This document shows, piece by piece, positions 31,388 to 39,489 of a stretch of DNA of 64,000 nt (position 1 is its first letter; each line of letters starts with the position of its first letter). The notes below the pieces were generated by a model. That model was not told the origin of the DNA. It saw nothing but the letters and a program-made list of their open reading frames with translations, and did not search any database. Where the stretch lies: contig NZ_BCPT01000001.1 of the NCBI RefSeq assembly GCF_001544095.1, forward strand, positions 124,001-188,000, read 5' to 3'. The translations under genes were made by a program, and so were the position numbers. The DNA is from Enterococcus casseliflavus NBRC 100478. Lineage in GTDB: Bacteria > Bacillota > Bacilli > Lactobacillales > Enterococcaceae.

Positions 31388-32389
31388 TTATACAGCCAAA
31401 AACCGACTTTCCGCTTGAACAGCACGGTCTGGCAGCAGCCCCTTAACGATTCGTTCAATATCCGTTACACATTTGTTTCCCATCTCTTCTAAGCATTCCA
31501 TAGTATAAGCCGATGTATGCGGTGTCATAACTATATTTTCAAAAGCTAAATACGGATGATCTTTATGACCAGGCTCTTCCTCTAAGACATCGGTGGCAAG
31601 ACCAGCGATTTTCCCATTTTTTAATCCGCTTACAATTGCCTCTTCATTCAAAAGCGCGCCACGGGCACTATTGGAGAGATATACTTGATCTTTCATTTTT
31701 GAAATTTCTTCAAAGGAAATCATATGATAATTTTCCTCCGTCAAGTTAGCACATAGACAAATAATATCTGATTTTGCTAGCAGCTCGTCTAGCTCGACTT
31801 TTTTTCCGCCATAGCTTTGAATATGCAAAGCGGACTTATATGGATCGTATGCCAAAACCTCGCAGCGGAAACCATTTCTCAATATTTCTACTACACAACT
31901 TCCAGTATTGCCGACACCGATCACCCCTACCGTCTTGTTAAATAATGCGCGTCCGACAAAGTCCGCTCGTTTTTCCCATTGATCTTCGCGGACCTTTGTA
32001 TTCGATTCAACTGTACAGCGCAGAAGCGCCAATAGATTGGTCACATTATTTTCTGCTACTGCATCTCGCTCGACCAAAGCTGGAATGATCGAAACAATCG
32101 TTTGGTGGTCCTTCGCTGCTTCTAAATCAATATTGTTATAGCCGATCCCGTGGCGTGTGATCAGTAGCAATTCATCTTTGTACTCAAAAAACTCTTTGGT
32201 AAAAAATGGGGTAACACTTGCTATAATGATGTTGTATCCCTTAAGCTTTTCTGCCAATTCTTTCCCATTGATTTCGCTATCGAACGTGAAATGACTGACA
32301 GTTCCGATTGCTTTCAACCGCTCGATATGTTGCGGAAAGATTTTTCCAAAGCTGCTGGAATTCACTATAGCGATCTTAAACTGTTCCAT
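31388..32389 (-). CDS. D-2-hydroxyacid dehydrogenase
   Basis: 333 residues from ATG 32389 with GGAGG before it; the longer open frame overlaps the upstream gene and is not used. The Rossmann motif GVIGVGNTGSCV, catalytic Arg in NSARGALLNEEA, Glu in DVLEEEPG and His in MTPHTSAYT are all present, as in SerA, glyoxylate and 2-ketogluconate reductases. In a sugar-acid operon a 2-ketoaldonate reductase role is plausible. It starts 11 bases after the 6-phosphogluconate dehydrogenase stop. Confidence 0.9.
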   Translation of the reverse strand: MEQFKIAIVNSSSFGKIFPQHIERLKAIGTVSHFTFDSEINGKELAEKLKGYNIIIASVTPFFTKEFFEYKDELLLITRHGIGYNNIDLEAAKDHQTIVSIIPALVERDAVAENNVTNLLALLRCTVESNTKVREDQWEKRADFVGRALFNKTVGVIGVGNTGSCVVEILRNGFRCEVLAYDPYKSALHIQSYGGKKVELDELLAKSDIICLCANLTEENYHMISFEEISKMKDQVYLSNSARGALLNEEAIVSGLKNGKIAGLATDVLEEEPGHKDHPYLAFENIVMTPHTSAYTMECLEEMGNKCVTDIERIVKGLLPDRAVQAESRFLAV

Positions 32390-32400
32390 GTTCTTCCTCC

Positions 32401-33300
32401 TTACTCTTTTGCAACAATCTCGTGACCACCAAAACCATTCCTTAGCGCAGAGACGACTTTTGCTGAGAAACTGTCTTCTTCTTGGGACAAATTTCTCATA
32501 AACAAACTCATAGCGATCGTCGGTACAGCAACATTCATCTCCAAAGCCGTTTCCACTGTCCACCTAGCTTCACCAGAAGCTGCAACAACCCCGCGATATT
32601 CCTCCAACTTAGGGCTCTCATTAAATTGGGCCGCTGCGATTTCCATCAGCCAGCTGCGAATAACCGATCCATGATTCCATACCTCTGCGACGGAAGCCAA
32701 ATCAAAGTCATAGGCACTTTGTTCAATCAATTGAAAGCCTTCACCGATGGCTTGCATCATTCCGTATTCGATACCGTTATGGACCATCTTTAGAAAATGA
32801 CCGCTTCCTGATTCCCCTGCATAAAGGTAGCCTCCTAAAACAGCCACATCTGCAAACAAAGATTCCACCTCTGAAAAAGCGACTTCATTCCCGCCAATCA
32901 TCAAACATGCATCTTTTCTAGCTCCGGAAACCCCACCAGAAGTCCCACAATCAAAGTAATGCACCTCTTTTTCTTTAAACCAGGCTGCTCGGCGAATCGA
33001 ATCTTTGTAATTAGAATTTCCGCCTTCAATCACGATGTCTTTCGCTGATACAAGGGGCCATAGTTCTTCAAGAATCCCCTCAGTCACAGTTCCCGCAGGA
33101 AGCATCAACCATAAAACCCGTCGGCCGCTAAAAGAATTCGTCAAATCAGCTAGCGTTTGGTAGAGTGTAATTCCAGCTTCTTGCGCTGTTTTCTGCGCAT
33201 GTATCGAAAGATCCAGCCCTTTTACTTGATAACCTTGATCTTTTAAATTGAGGGCCAAGTTCAATCCCATTTTTCCAAGTCCGATAATTCCTATCTCCAT
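32401..33300 (-). CDS. 6-phosphogluconate dehydrogenase, short GntZ/YqeC type
   Basis: 299 residues, the length of the short, usually NAD-dependent decarboxylating 6-phosphogluconate dehydrogenases rather than the 470-residue Gnd. GIIGLGKMGLNLA is the dinucleotide site, DCGTSGGVSGA binds substrate phosphate and HFLKMVHNGIEYGMM carries the catalytic Lys. As first gene of the PTS operon it supports gluconate or a close epimer as a PTS substrate: imported gluconate 6-phosphate could be oxidised to ribulose 5-phosphate directly. GGAGG precedes the ATG. Confidence 0.9.
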   Translation of the reverse strand: MEIGIIGLGKMGLNLALNLKDQGYQVKGLDLSIHAQKTAQEAGITLYQTLADLTNSFSGRRVLWLMLPAGTVTEGILEELWPLVSAKDIVIEGGNSNYKDSIRRAAWFKEKEVHYFDCGTSGGVSGARKDACLMIGGNEVAFSEVESLFADVAVLGGYLYAGESGSGHFLKMVHNGIEYGMMQAIGEGFQLIEQSAYDFDLASVAEVWNHGSVIRSWLMEIAAAQFNESPKLEEYRGVVAASGEARWTVETALEMNVAVPTIAMSLFMRNLSQEEDSFSAKVVSALRNGFGGHEIVAKE

Positions 33301-33325
33301 GACAGCGCCTCCATTTCATACTTTC

Positions 33326-33353
33326 ATTATACAAAAAAATATTTTTTTGTAAA
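33326..33353 (-). promoter_or_regulatory. Promoter and 22-bp palindromic operator of the sugar-acid operon
   Basis: -10 TATAAT (33326-33331), spacer 16, -35 TTTACA (33348-33353) on the minus strand. Positions 33330-33351 form a perfect palindrome (TACAAAAAAAT and its complement) that exactly bridges the -10 and -35, so a bound dimer would exclude polymerase. The divergent RpiR-type protein is the obvious candidate to bind it. Confidence 0.7.
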
Positions 33354-33452
33354 CATAAAAAATAAAAATAATTTTTATTTGCTTTTTTTCTTTAAAAGAG
33401 GTAACGTAACAATACAAAGATAATAATGTTCATATAAAGGAGGTAACCGTCT

Positions 33453-34304
33453 TTGACTGTTTCGATTCGCCTGCAAATAAAAACGCTTTATAAAGACTTA
33501 AGTCTCAAAGAACAAGCGATTGCCGACTACATTTTGGAAAATCCTAGTAAAGTCAGCCACAGTTCAATCAGTGATTTATCCAATGAATTAGGCATCGCTG
33601 ATTCGACCTTTTTTCAATTCACAAAAAAACTCGGTTACAACGGATTTAAAGACTTCAAAATGGCAATGCTGATGCAGGAAAATGATTTTTCTGCCATTTC
33701 GATCCATGAAAATATCCAGAAGTCTGATAATGAATTGACTATGGCTCAAAAAGTATTTGATTCCAATATGACCACATTGACTGATACCAAAAATCTTTTG
33801 AAAGAAGAAGATTTAAAGCTTGCTGCTGCAATGATCAATCAATCTAAACGACTTTTTTTCTTCGGCGTTGGTGGTTCAGAGATCGTGGCAACCGATGCCT
33901 ATCACAAATTTTTGCGCTCGCCGATCACTGTTTTTCACAGCAGTGATTATCACATCCAACTGATGGAGGCTTCATTGTTGACGCCAGATGATTGCGGCAT
34001 TTTTATCTCTCATACTGGAAAATCAAGAGAAACCATTGAACTAGCTCAAGTTGCCAAAAACAATGGGGCCAAAATTATCGTCATTACTAGCCATGCTGCT
34101 TCCCCTTTAGCCAAACTCGGCGACGTGGTTTTCATCTCTATTTCCGAAGAAACTGAGTTTCGCTCAGAGGCATTGGCATCCAGAATCGCTCAACTGAGCA
34201 TCATGGATTCCCTCTATGTCATCTTAATGTTTATTAATCGAGACAAAGCGCAACAATCGATTGCCAAAATTCGACGCTCCATTTCAAAAATCAAAGAACC
34301 CTGA
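33453..34304 (+). CDS. RpiR/MurR-family regulator of the sugar-acid operon
   Basis: 283 residues starting at TTG with AGGAGG eight bases upstream. The N-terminal HTH (about 1-75; ISDLSNELGIADSTFFQFTKKLGYNGFKDFK) is followed by a SIS sugar-isomerase domain (about 120-250; RLFFFGVGGSEIVATDA and ISHTGKSRETIELAQVAK) that binds phosphosugars. It is divergent from the sugar-acid operon. A phosphorylated aldonate such as 6-phosphogluconate or KDPG is the expected effector. Confidence 0.92.
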   Translation: MTVSIRLQIKTLYKDLSLKEQAIADYILENPSKVSHSSISDLSNELGIADSTFFQFTKKLGYNGFKDFKMAMLMQENDFSAISIHENIQKSDNELTMAQKVFDSNMTTLTDTKNLLKEEDLKLAAAMINQSKRLFFFGVGGSEIVATDAYHKFLRSPITVFHSSDYHIQLMEASLLTPDDCGIFISHTGKSRETIELAQVAKNNGAKIIVITSHAASPLAKLGDVVFISISEETEFRSEALASRIAQLSIMDSLYVILMFINRDKAQQSIAKIRRSISKIKEP

Positions 34305-34491
34305 GAAGGGAAGAAAAAACTTACATTTTTCTGCGTTTCGCTAATTCTTTTGTGAATCACAGTTGATATGCAAAAAAACTTGTGCGTTTTTTCTGTACTC
34401 TTCGTTGGTTTCTTATCAACTTTTTCAGTTCTGAATCTCAAATGCGCTGAGCCTGCCAAAAATCTTGTCCCTTACTCTTGCTAATGTTCGC

Positions 34492-34538
34492 AAAAAAACC
34501 ACATCACAAAGCTATCCGCTCTGTAATGTGGTTTTTTA
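34492..34538. terminator. Bidirectional terminator
   Basis: AAAAAAACCACAT and ATGTGGTTTTTT flank a loop of about 20 bases. It separates the convergent RpiR and YccF genes. The stretch 34305-34491 shows no gene. Confidence 0.85.
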
Positions 34539-34560
34539 AGACTATCTTTTTTTAGGTAAA

Positions 34561-34932
34561 TCAATAACGACTAGACACAATCTCTGCTCCAAAGGGCATC
34601 AACGCTAAGCGCGCCATCTTCAATGATTGCGCCGCAAATGGAATGCCGATGATCGTGATGGCTAGAATGACTGCGCTAGCTAAATGTCCTAAAGCCAGTG
34701 GTATACCAGAAAAAATCAACCATAAAATATTTAGAATCACGGACACGCCACCGCCACGGTAAGCGATGTCTTTCCCAAATGGTGCGAGTGACAACGTCGC
34801 AAACTTAAAACATTGCAAACCAATGGGAATGCCGATGATGGTGATACACCATAAACACCCAGCCAAAAACCATGAGATCGCACCGATCAAGCCGCCAAAG
34901 ACAAACCAAATCACGTTGCCTAAAAAATTCAT
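34561..34932 (-). CDS. yccF: YccF-domain inner membrane protein
   Basis: 123 residues composed of two similar halves, each with the motif TIIGIPxGxQ/IPFAAQ followed by A.LALxPFG, as in YccF family proteins. Four hydrophobic helices. Function unknown. AGGAGGG-like sites precede the ATG. Monocistronic, with a terminator after the stop. Confidence 0.9.
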   Translation of the reverse strand: MNFLGNVIWFVFGGLIGAISWFLAGCLWCITIIGIPIGLQCFKFATLSLAPFGKDIAYRGGGVSVILNILWLIFSGIPLALGHLASAVILAITIIGIPFAAQSLKMARLALMPFGAEIVSSRY

Positions 34933-35094
34933 CTGATTGCCCTCCTTCTTTTTTTAATAAAGACTGCTCCTGTTTTAGCAAAGAAAGCAGAGGACATCGT
35001 TAGCACTCAGACATGCGCTATCGTCTGATGCTCCTTCCCCTGCGCGCTTCTCTTTTTTCTTAATACAAGCGAAATGTGTTATTTTGTAAAATGC

Positions 35095-36159
35095 TTATTG
35101 CCCAGAATCAACGGTTGATTCGCTGCTATTGTTGGACTCATTTGAGTCATTTCCGAAGACACCGGTGATCGAAGACCAGATGCCGCTAAAGAAGCTCTTG
35201 ATATTTTCCCAAAGTCCCTTAGAGGTTTCTTCGATTTGCTTGCGGGCTTCTGATAGATCCAATTCTTTGATGAAGTCATCGAAGATATTGTTGTCTCGCA
35301 TGTCGCTCATTAAAGAGGTCAATTCAGAAATTTGATTTTCCGTAACGATTCCTTCCAGTCCATTGTCCTTCAAGGCTTTTTCTACTGTCTCTTGAATATC
35401 TGCTTGGGTTAATTCCGTACCATCTGCGGTTTGAGCAGCCAAATCGGTTTTCGCTTGTTCTTGTGCTGCATTCAATGCTTCATCGGAATAGCCTTCTTTG
35501 TCTTTGTTCTCTTCGGTGATCGTCGAAAGCACATCCATCTCATCTTGAGCTACAGCTACTCGATTCTGATTGATGACGCCGCCTGATTCTTCAACGATTT
35601 TGTATACCCCAGCTAAAGCACCGGAACCGTCGATCGGTACAGCAGAAGCGACCGTTAGCTTCGCATCAGTGATCCCTGCCGTCAGCGCTGCATTTTGATA
35701 TTGGGCTGCGGTGATGCGGGTAATGTTATCTGGTGTCGCGATATCGACAGTGATTCCTGCTCCGCTTTCTAGCGTCTGCATTCTGACCGAGCTATAGACC
35801 GCCCAATCTGCGGTAAAGCCACCATCGGGAATGTATTTCATCAAGTCAGTACCGTTTGTCGTATAAATCGGTGTTTCGCCTTGAATGCCCAGGCGTTCAA
35901 GTGTGTAGTCTTCTTGTGCTTTCGTCAAGGCATTTCCGATCGCCACGGCATTGACTTGCAAACGATCTGAACTGCTGTCAGAGGTATTTGTTTGACTGTC
36001 GGTAGTGGCTGTCGTTGCGGTAGAACTGCTTGTTGCAGTGGAACTGCTGGTCGTTGAATTGGTTTCGTCAGCAAAAACTTGTGGTGCTGCTAATAAAACT
36101 TGGCTAGATACCAAGAGAGTCGCTAAAATCATCGCTGGTTTTCGAGTCTGTTTTTTCAT
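35095..36159 (-). CDS. Secreted DUF1002 protein
   Basis: 354 residues from ATG 36159 (GGAGG eight bases upstream). A signal peptide with cleavage after VFA is followed by a Ser/Thr repeat linker (about 30-65) and a DUF1002 domain like B. subtilis YpuA (VNAVAIGNALTKAQEDYTLERLG). An alpha-helical region and a Trp-rich segment (LWENIKSFFSGIWSSITGVFG) precede a Ser/Asn-rich tail. No LPXTG motif, so it is released or held noncovalently. Function unknown. Confidence 0.85.
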   Translation of the reverse strand: MKKQTRKPAMILATLLVSSQVLLAAPQVFADETNSTTSSSTATSSSTATTATTDSQTNTSDSSSDRLQVNAVAIGNALTKAQEDYTLERLGIQGETPIYTTNGTDLMKYIPDGGFTADWAVYSSVRMQTLESGAGITVDIATPDNITRITAAQYQNAALTAGITDAKLTVASAVPIDGSGALAGVYKIVEESGGVINQNRVAVAQDEMDVLSTITEENKDKEGYSDEALNAAQEQAKTDLAAQTADGTELTQADIQETVEKALKDNGLEGIVTENQISELTSLMSDMRDNNIFDDFIKELDLSEARKQIEETSKGLWENIKSFFSGIWSSITGVFGNDSNESNNSSESTVDSGQ

Positions 36160-36336
36160 CACTATATCCTCCAAGTGTTGATCTCTTTTTCAGGGATTTT
36201 TCCCTCTTACTGCTGTTATTGTACTATAGGTTTTCTTGCAAAGCCTACGTCTAGGGTCTGAAATGAAGAAAAACTTAGAACTCTGGTGCTATTTAAAAAA
36301 GGCGTAATTTGGTATTATCCTTGGTACAGCAATACT

Positions 36337-37350
36337 TTAGACGCTTTTCTTTTCATCAACTGTTTTTTTAGCAAAACCAACAGTATAGGATTTCAAACGG
36401 CTGCCCACTTTCCTCAAACCAAGAAAGGCTCCCGTTAAAGCTATCGTATAAAAGAACAACGGAAACCCTGCGAGTGAAAAAAAGACCTTCCCGGTTTCTA
36501 GAAACAGCGGGTGACTCAGAAAGATCAATCGACTAGCCTCAGCTGCTTGTTTTGCTTGCCAAGTCCGCTTTGGGGGTTGCTGCTTGATCAGCCAAGCAAG
36601 GAAAAAAAGAGTCGTCGGCACAAAAAACAGCATGAAATTCTTATCGTCCCCCTGATTGAGATACACCAGTCGACCTTCAATGCCTAATAAGCAAAGAGAG
36701 ACCGCGAGTTTTCTACCAAGATGCTTCGTAAAAAAAGGGTGTTTTTGGTGTTCTCTTAAACAAACCCCACACAGTAAAAATAAAAACCCATAAAAGAGTC
36801 CGTTTCTCGTTGTAAAAAATAGTGTCCGATAGCTTTGATAGCATACCAATAAAGGTCCACTTAAATAACTGCTGTACGTTTCAAGACAGCCAATCACATA
36901 CAAACTGATCGCCAGTAAAAACTGCCGCCGATAGCCAAGAAAGCGAGTTTTTCGTACTAACCACATGCCAAAGAGCAACGCTGGAAAATACCAAAGATGG
37001 TACCAGACCCCTACTGTAAAAAAGCCAGTAGCCAAACCGATGACCCGTAATGAATCAGCAAGATTTTGCTGCCCTAAATAAAACCAGCCTAAGGGAAGAT
37101 ACACGATCGACCAACGCAAATAAAGCTTGAGTTGTCGTTTGCACCATTGCTGCCATGAACGGGTACTCTTTTGAAAAAAATAGCCATTCAGCAGCAGAAA
37201 AAAAGGAACCGCCAAACGACATAGGAGACTCTTTAATAGGAAATGAAGGCCACTGTTTTCTGCCAGTCGGCCACAATGAACGAGAATCACCAATAAGGAA
37301 GCGATGAATTGGATGTAGCCAATTGGAACCATAGGTTGTTTTGTCTTCAT
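36337..37350 (-). CDS. Acyltransferase-3 family membrane protein
   Basis: 337 residues from ATG 37350 with AAAGGAG ten bases upstream. About ten helices; the first holds IQFIASLLVILVHCGR with the conserved His of acyltransferase-3 proteins, followed by RLAVPFFLLLNGYFF. Relatives O-acetylate cell-surface glycans, and the membrane part of VanT serine racemase has the same fold. No racemase domain is present. The target is unknown. Confidence 0.85.
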   Translation of the reverse strand: MKTKQPMVPIGYIQFIASLLVILVHCGRLAENSGLHFLLKSLLCRLAVPFFLLLNGYFFQKSTRSWQQWCKRQLKLYLRWSIVYLPLGWFYLGQQNLADSLRVIGLATGFFTVGVWYHLWYFPALLFGMWLVRKTRFLGYRRQFLLAISLYVIGCLETYSSYLSGPLLVCYQSYRTLFFTTRNGLFYGFLFLLCGVCLREHQKHPFFTKHLGRKLAVSLCLLGIEGRLVYLNQGDDKNFMLFFVPTTLFFLAWLIKQQPPKRTWQAKQAAEASRLIFLSHPLFLETGKVFFSLAGFPLFFYTIALTGAFLGLRKVGSRLKSYTVGFAKKTVDEKKSV

Positions 37351-37543
37351 TCGATCGTTTCTCCTTTCTCCGTCAAATTTGCTCAAACATACTTCACTCT
37401 ACTGGTCCTTTCTTTTTGTGACCAGCACGGAAAGCTTCCAAGATAGAAAGGCAGCGCAACAAGTAGAAACATTGATAAATAAAGGATGTTACCCTTTGTT
37501 GCATCGCTAATTTCATAGATCCTCGTTCGCATAGAAAAGAGTT

Positions 37544-37552
37544 TGCTATAAT
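37544..37552 (+). promoter_or_regulatory. Extended -10 promoter of the XRE regulator
   Basis: TGC followed by TATAAT, 32 bases before the start codon. The -35 is poor, as expected for an extended -10 promoter. Confidence 0.55.
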
Positions 37553-37583
37553 ATAAGAAGAATGATGGAGGCAAAACAGACAC

Positions 37584-38375
37584 ATGGATATTGGGAAAAT
37601 TATCAAAGAAGAACGCACCAAACGAAATCTCACACAAGAACAATTGGCACAGGAATTTTTTGTCACTCGGCAACTGATTTCAAAATGGGAAAACGGCAAG
37701 AGCTATCCTGATCTAGACCAAGTAGTCAAACTGAGCAACTATTTTGAATTGACCTTGGACTATTTATTAAAAGAAGATCAGCAGATGGTCCAAGAACTTA
37801 ATTTGACCACCCACCGCAAACGAATTGGCCTCGTATTGATCGCCCTTTTGACTATTCTCAGTATTAGCTTAAGTACGATTTTGTTGGCAGCATTTTGGAT
37901 CGATCCAGTCTTTTTTACAAAAGAAGACCTAACGATCACTTCTATAAAAAAGTATCGCTTGCCTGCCACTGAGATAACGAATGAGGCAACCGGACAAGTG
38001 ATTCAACTGCCTGAAGATACGGAATACTTGATCACTTATACGATCGATCGGCCGCTGGTAAAAACGGATCGTCTGTCGGGTTATAAAGAATACAGCAGCG
38101 AAAATGCCAGCCAATTAACGGCTTTGGGTCATCGCGGTTTTCATTTTGGCGCGCAAACAAGCAAAATCGTCATTCGCAGCAATCGCGAAGACAATTTAGC
38201 TGCACCAGAATTAAATGCAGGCAAGGATCTTTATCTTCGTAATATGAATAAAGCGCGCGTCTATCAAAAATCTGCAGCTGGTGTCGCATTTTCTATCGAA
38301 GACGAAGGCGACCTCCTCTTTACTGCAGAAGAACTGGCGCAATTGCCCTTTGAACAAGGACAGCTGCCAGAGTAA
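37584..38375 (+). CDS. XRE-family regulator with membrane anchor
   Basis: 263 residues: an N-terminal HTH_3 domain (residues 5-60; LTQEQLAQEFFVTRQLISKWENGKSYPDL), one transmembrane helix (about 77-100) and an extracytoplasmic C-terminal domain without a family match that I recognise. The topology suggests a sensor that links an outside signal to DNA binding. GGAGG precedes the ATG. It is divergent from the acyltransferase gene, which could be a target. Confidence 0.88.
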   Translation: MDIGKIIKEERTKRNLTQEQLAQEFFVTRQLISKWENGKSYPDLDQVVKLSNYFELTLDYLLKEDQQMVQELNLTTHRKRIGLVLIALLTILSISLSTILLAAFWIDPVFFTKEDLTITSIKKYRLPATEITNEATGQVIQLPEDTEYLITYTIDRPLVKTDRLSGYKEYSSENASQLTALGHRGFHFGAQTSKIVIRSNREDNLAAPELNAGKDLYLRNMNKARVYQKSAAGVAFSIEDEGDLLFTAEELAQLPFEQGQLPE

Positions 38376-38378
38376 ACA

Positions 38379-38412
38379 AAAACCACCGAATCGTTTTGAT
38401 TTGGTGGTTTTT
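38379..38412. terminator. Bidirectional terminator
   Basis: AAAAACCACCGAATC and GATTTGGTGGTTTTT pair around a short loop. It lies between the convergent XRE and CPBP genes. Confidence 0.88.
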
Positions 38413-38422
38413 GCTGACTTTC

Positions 38423-39091
38423 TTATCCTAGCAAGATCATTGCGATCGCCGCCAAGGCGTTGTTGAGAAAATGCATGGCGATGGCTGTTTCTAGACGCTT
38501 AGTTTTAACATAAATCAACGCCATGATCAATCCCATAGCACCATAAATCAAAAACTCGACCAGATTGGTGACGGAATGGATGATACTAAAAACCGCTACA
38601 CTTGAAATGATCCCGACTATTGGGTATTTCTCGAATAAAAGGCCAATAAACCCACCACGAAAAACGATCTCTTCCATAATTGGCGCAGCAACAGCGATCA
38701 ATAAAAAGATCAAAAGCGGATTTTCGCCTGTAAACAGTTCCCCTAACAATGCATCATTGGCGGTCGCCTCTTGATCGGATATATGCTGCAGATAGAGCGT
38801 TCCGCCAACTGCAACGACTCGACCTAAAACAAACCCTCCGACGATCCATAGCCAATTTTTCTTCGTTGACCAGCCAAAGTCAAAGGTGGCAAGTCCTAAC
38901 TTTTTAGCCAAAAACATCAGTAGACCAATGTTTGCCAAAAGCAAGGCAATCAACCCATAGCTGATCATCGCAGGAATCGTCGGTTCTCCTGCTTCCAAAT
39001 AATAGATTTTTACCACGCTAAATGCGGTCATCCCTACTTGACTAAGTAAGAATAAGCCAATCAAAATAAAGACATTCTTTACTGCTTTCAT
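38423..39091 (-). CDS. CPBP-family intramembrane protease (Abi)
   Basis: 222 residues from ATG 39091; the ATG four codons earlier overlaps the GGAGGAG ribosome site. Eight hydrophobic helices and the CPBP triad: Glu140-Glu141-x3-Arg145 in PIMEEIVFRGG, His172 in VFSIIHS, and His207-x3-Asn211 in MHFLNNAL. Family members include Rce1-like proteases and bacteriocin-immunity proteins. No bacteriocin gene was found nearby, so a specific role is not assigned. Confidence 0.92.
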   Translation of the reverse strand: MKAVKNVFILIGLFLLSQVGMTAFSVVKIYYLEAGEPTIPAMISYGLIALLLANIGLLMFLAKKLGLATFDFGWSTKKNWLWIVGGFVLGRVVAVGGTLYLQHISDQEATANDALLGELFTGENPLLIFLLIAVAAPIMEEIVFRGGFIGLLFEKYPIVGIISSVAVFSIIHSVTNLVEFLIYGAMGLIMALIYVKTKRLETAIAMHFLNNALAAIAMILLG

Positions 39092-39334
39092 ACTCTCCTC
39101 CATTGTTTGCTCATTGCATTTTTCAGGATCGGGTTACGACAGATCATGACACAGCCCATCATTTGGTTCCCCATGTTTCCAGAAAATGCTTAGCCACTAT
39201 CGGCTGCTTATAATGATACTTAGTTTCCTCATTATTTACAACTAATAAAAAATAAAAATAGTTATTTTGCTCATTTTATCGAATAAACCTCGCTTTTTCA
39301 TTCCCATTCTTTTCAAAAAAAATATAAGTAATGT

Positions 39335-39363
39335 TTGAAAAAAACGCTCTCTTATGCTACACT
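39335..39363 (+). promoter_or_regulatory. Promoter of the ABC exporter operon
   Basis: -35 TTGAAA (39335-39340), 17-base spacer, -10 TACACT (39358-39363). It gives a leader of about 120 bases. The stretch 39092-39334 is AT-rich and shows no gene. Confidence 0.65.
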
Positions 39364-39383
39364 GTTCCTACTTTTGTTTGGCT

Positions 39384-39455
39384 GACGAACCGCTGCCCCA
39401 ACCATGTTCGTTTGGACCAACTCGTTGCGAGTATTCGATTTCGAATGCTCTTTTT
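39384..39455 (+). promoter_or_regulatory. Structured leader with terminator-like hairpin before the ABC exporter
   Basis: Hairpin 1 pairs GACGAAC (39384-39390) with GTTCGTT (39406-39412). Hairpin 2 is CTCG-TTG-CGAG (39421-39431). Hairpin 3 pairs GAGTATTCGA with TCGAATGCTC (39429-39450) and is followed by five T. Hairpins 2 and 3 share 39429-39431 and exclude each other. A 29-codon frame (39404-39493) runs through the structure and its stop overlaps the ATG of the ATPase gene. The layout resembles an attenuator; no known riboswitch was recognised. Confidence 0.5.
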
Positions 39456-39489
39456 GTCGCGTTTGTCAAAAGAAAGTGAGTGAATCCAA

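Noticed and set aside
32390-32563. Upstream extension of the D-2-hydroxyacid dehydrogenase
   Set aside because: The extension would overlap the 6-phosphogluconate dehydrogenase gene; ATG 32389 has GGAGG and begins the family homology.
36337-37350. VanT-type serine racemase of a vanC cluster
   Set aside because: Only the acyltransferase-like membrane fold is shared; the cytoplasmic alanine-racemase domain and the other van genes are absent.
38423-39091. CPBP protein as part of a bacteriocin immunity system
   Set aside because: No leader-type double-glycine peptide, bacteriocin ABC transporter or signal peptide kinase is near; the family is too broad for that call.
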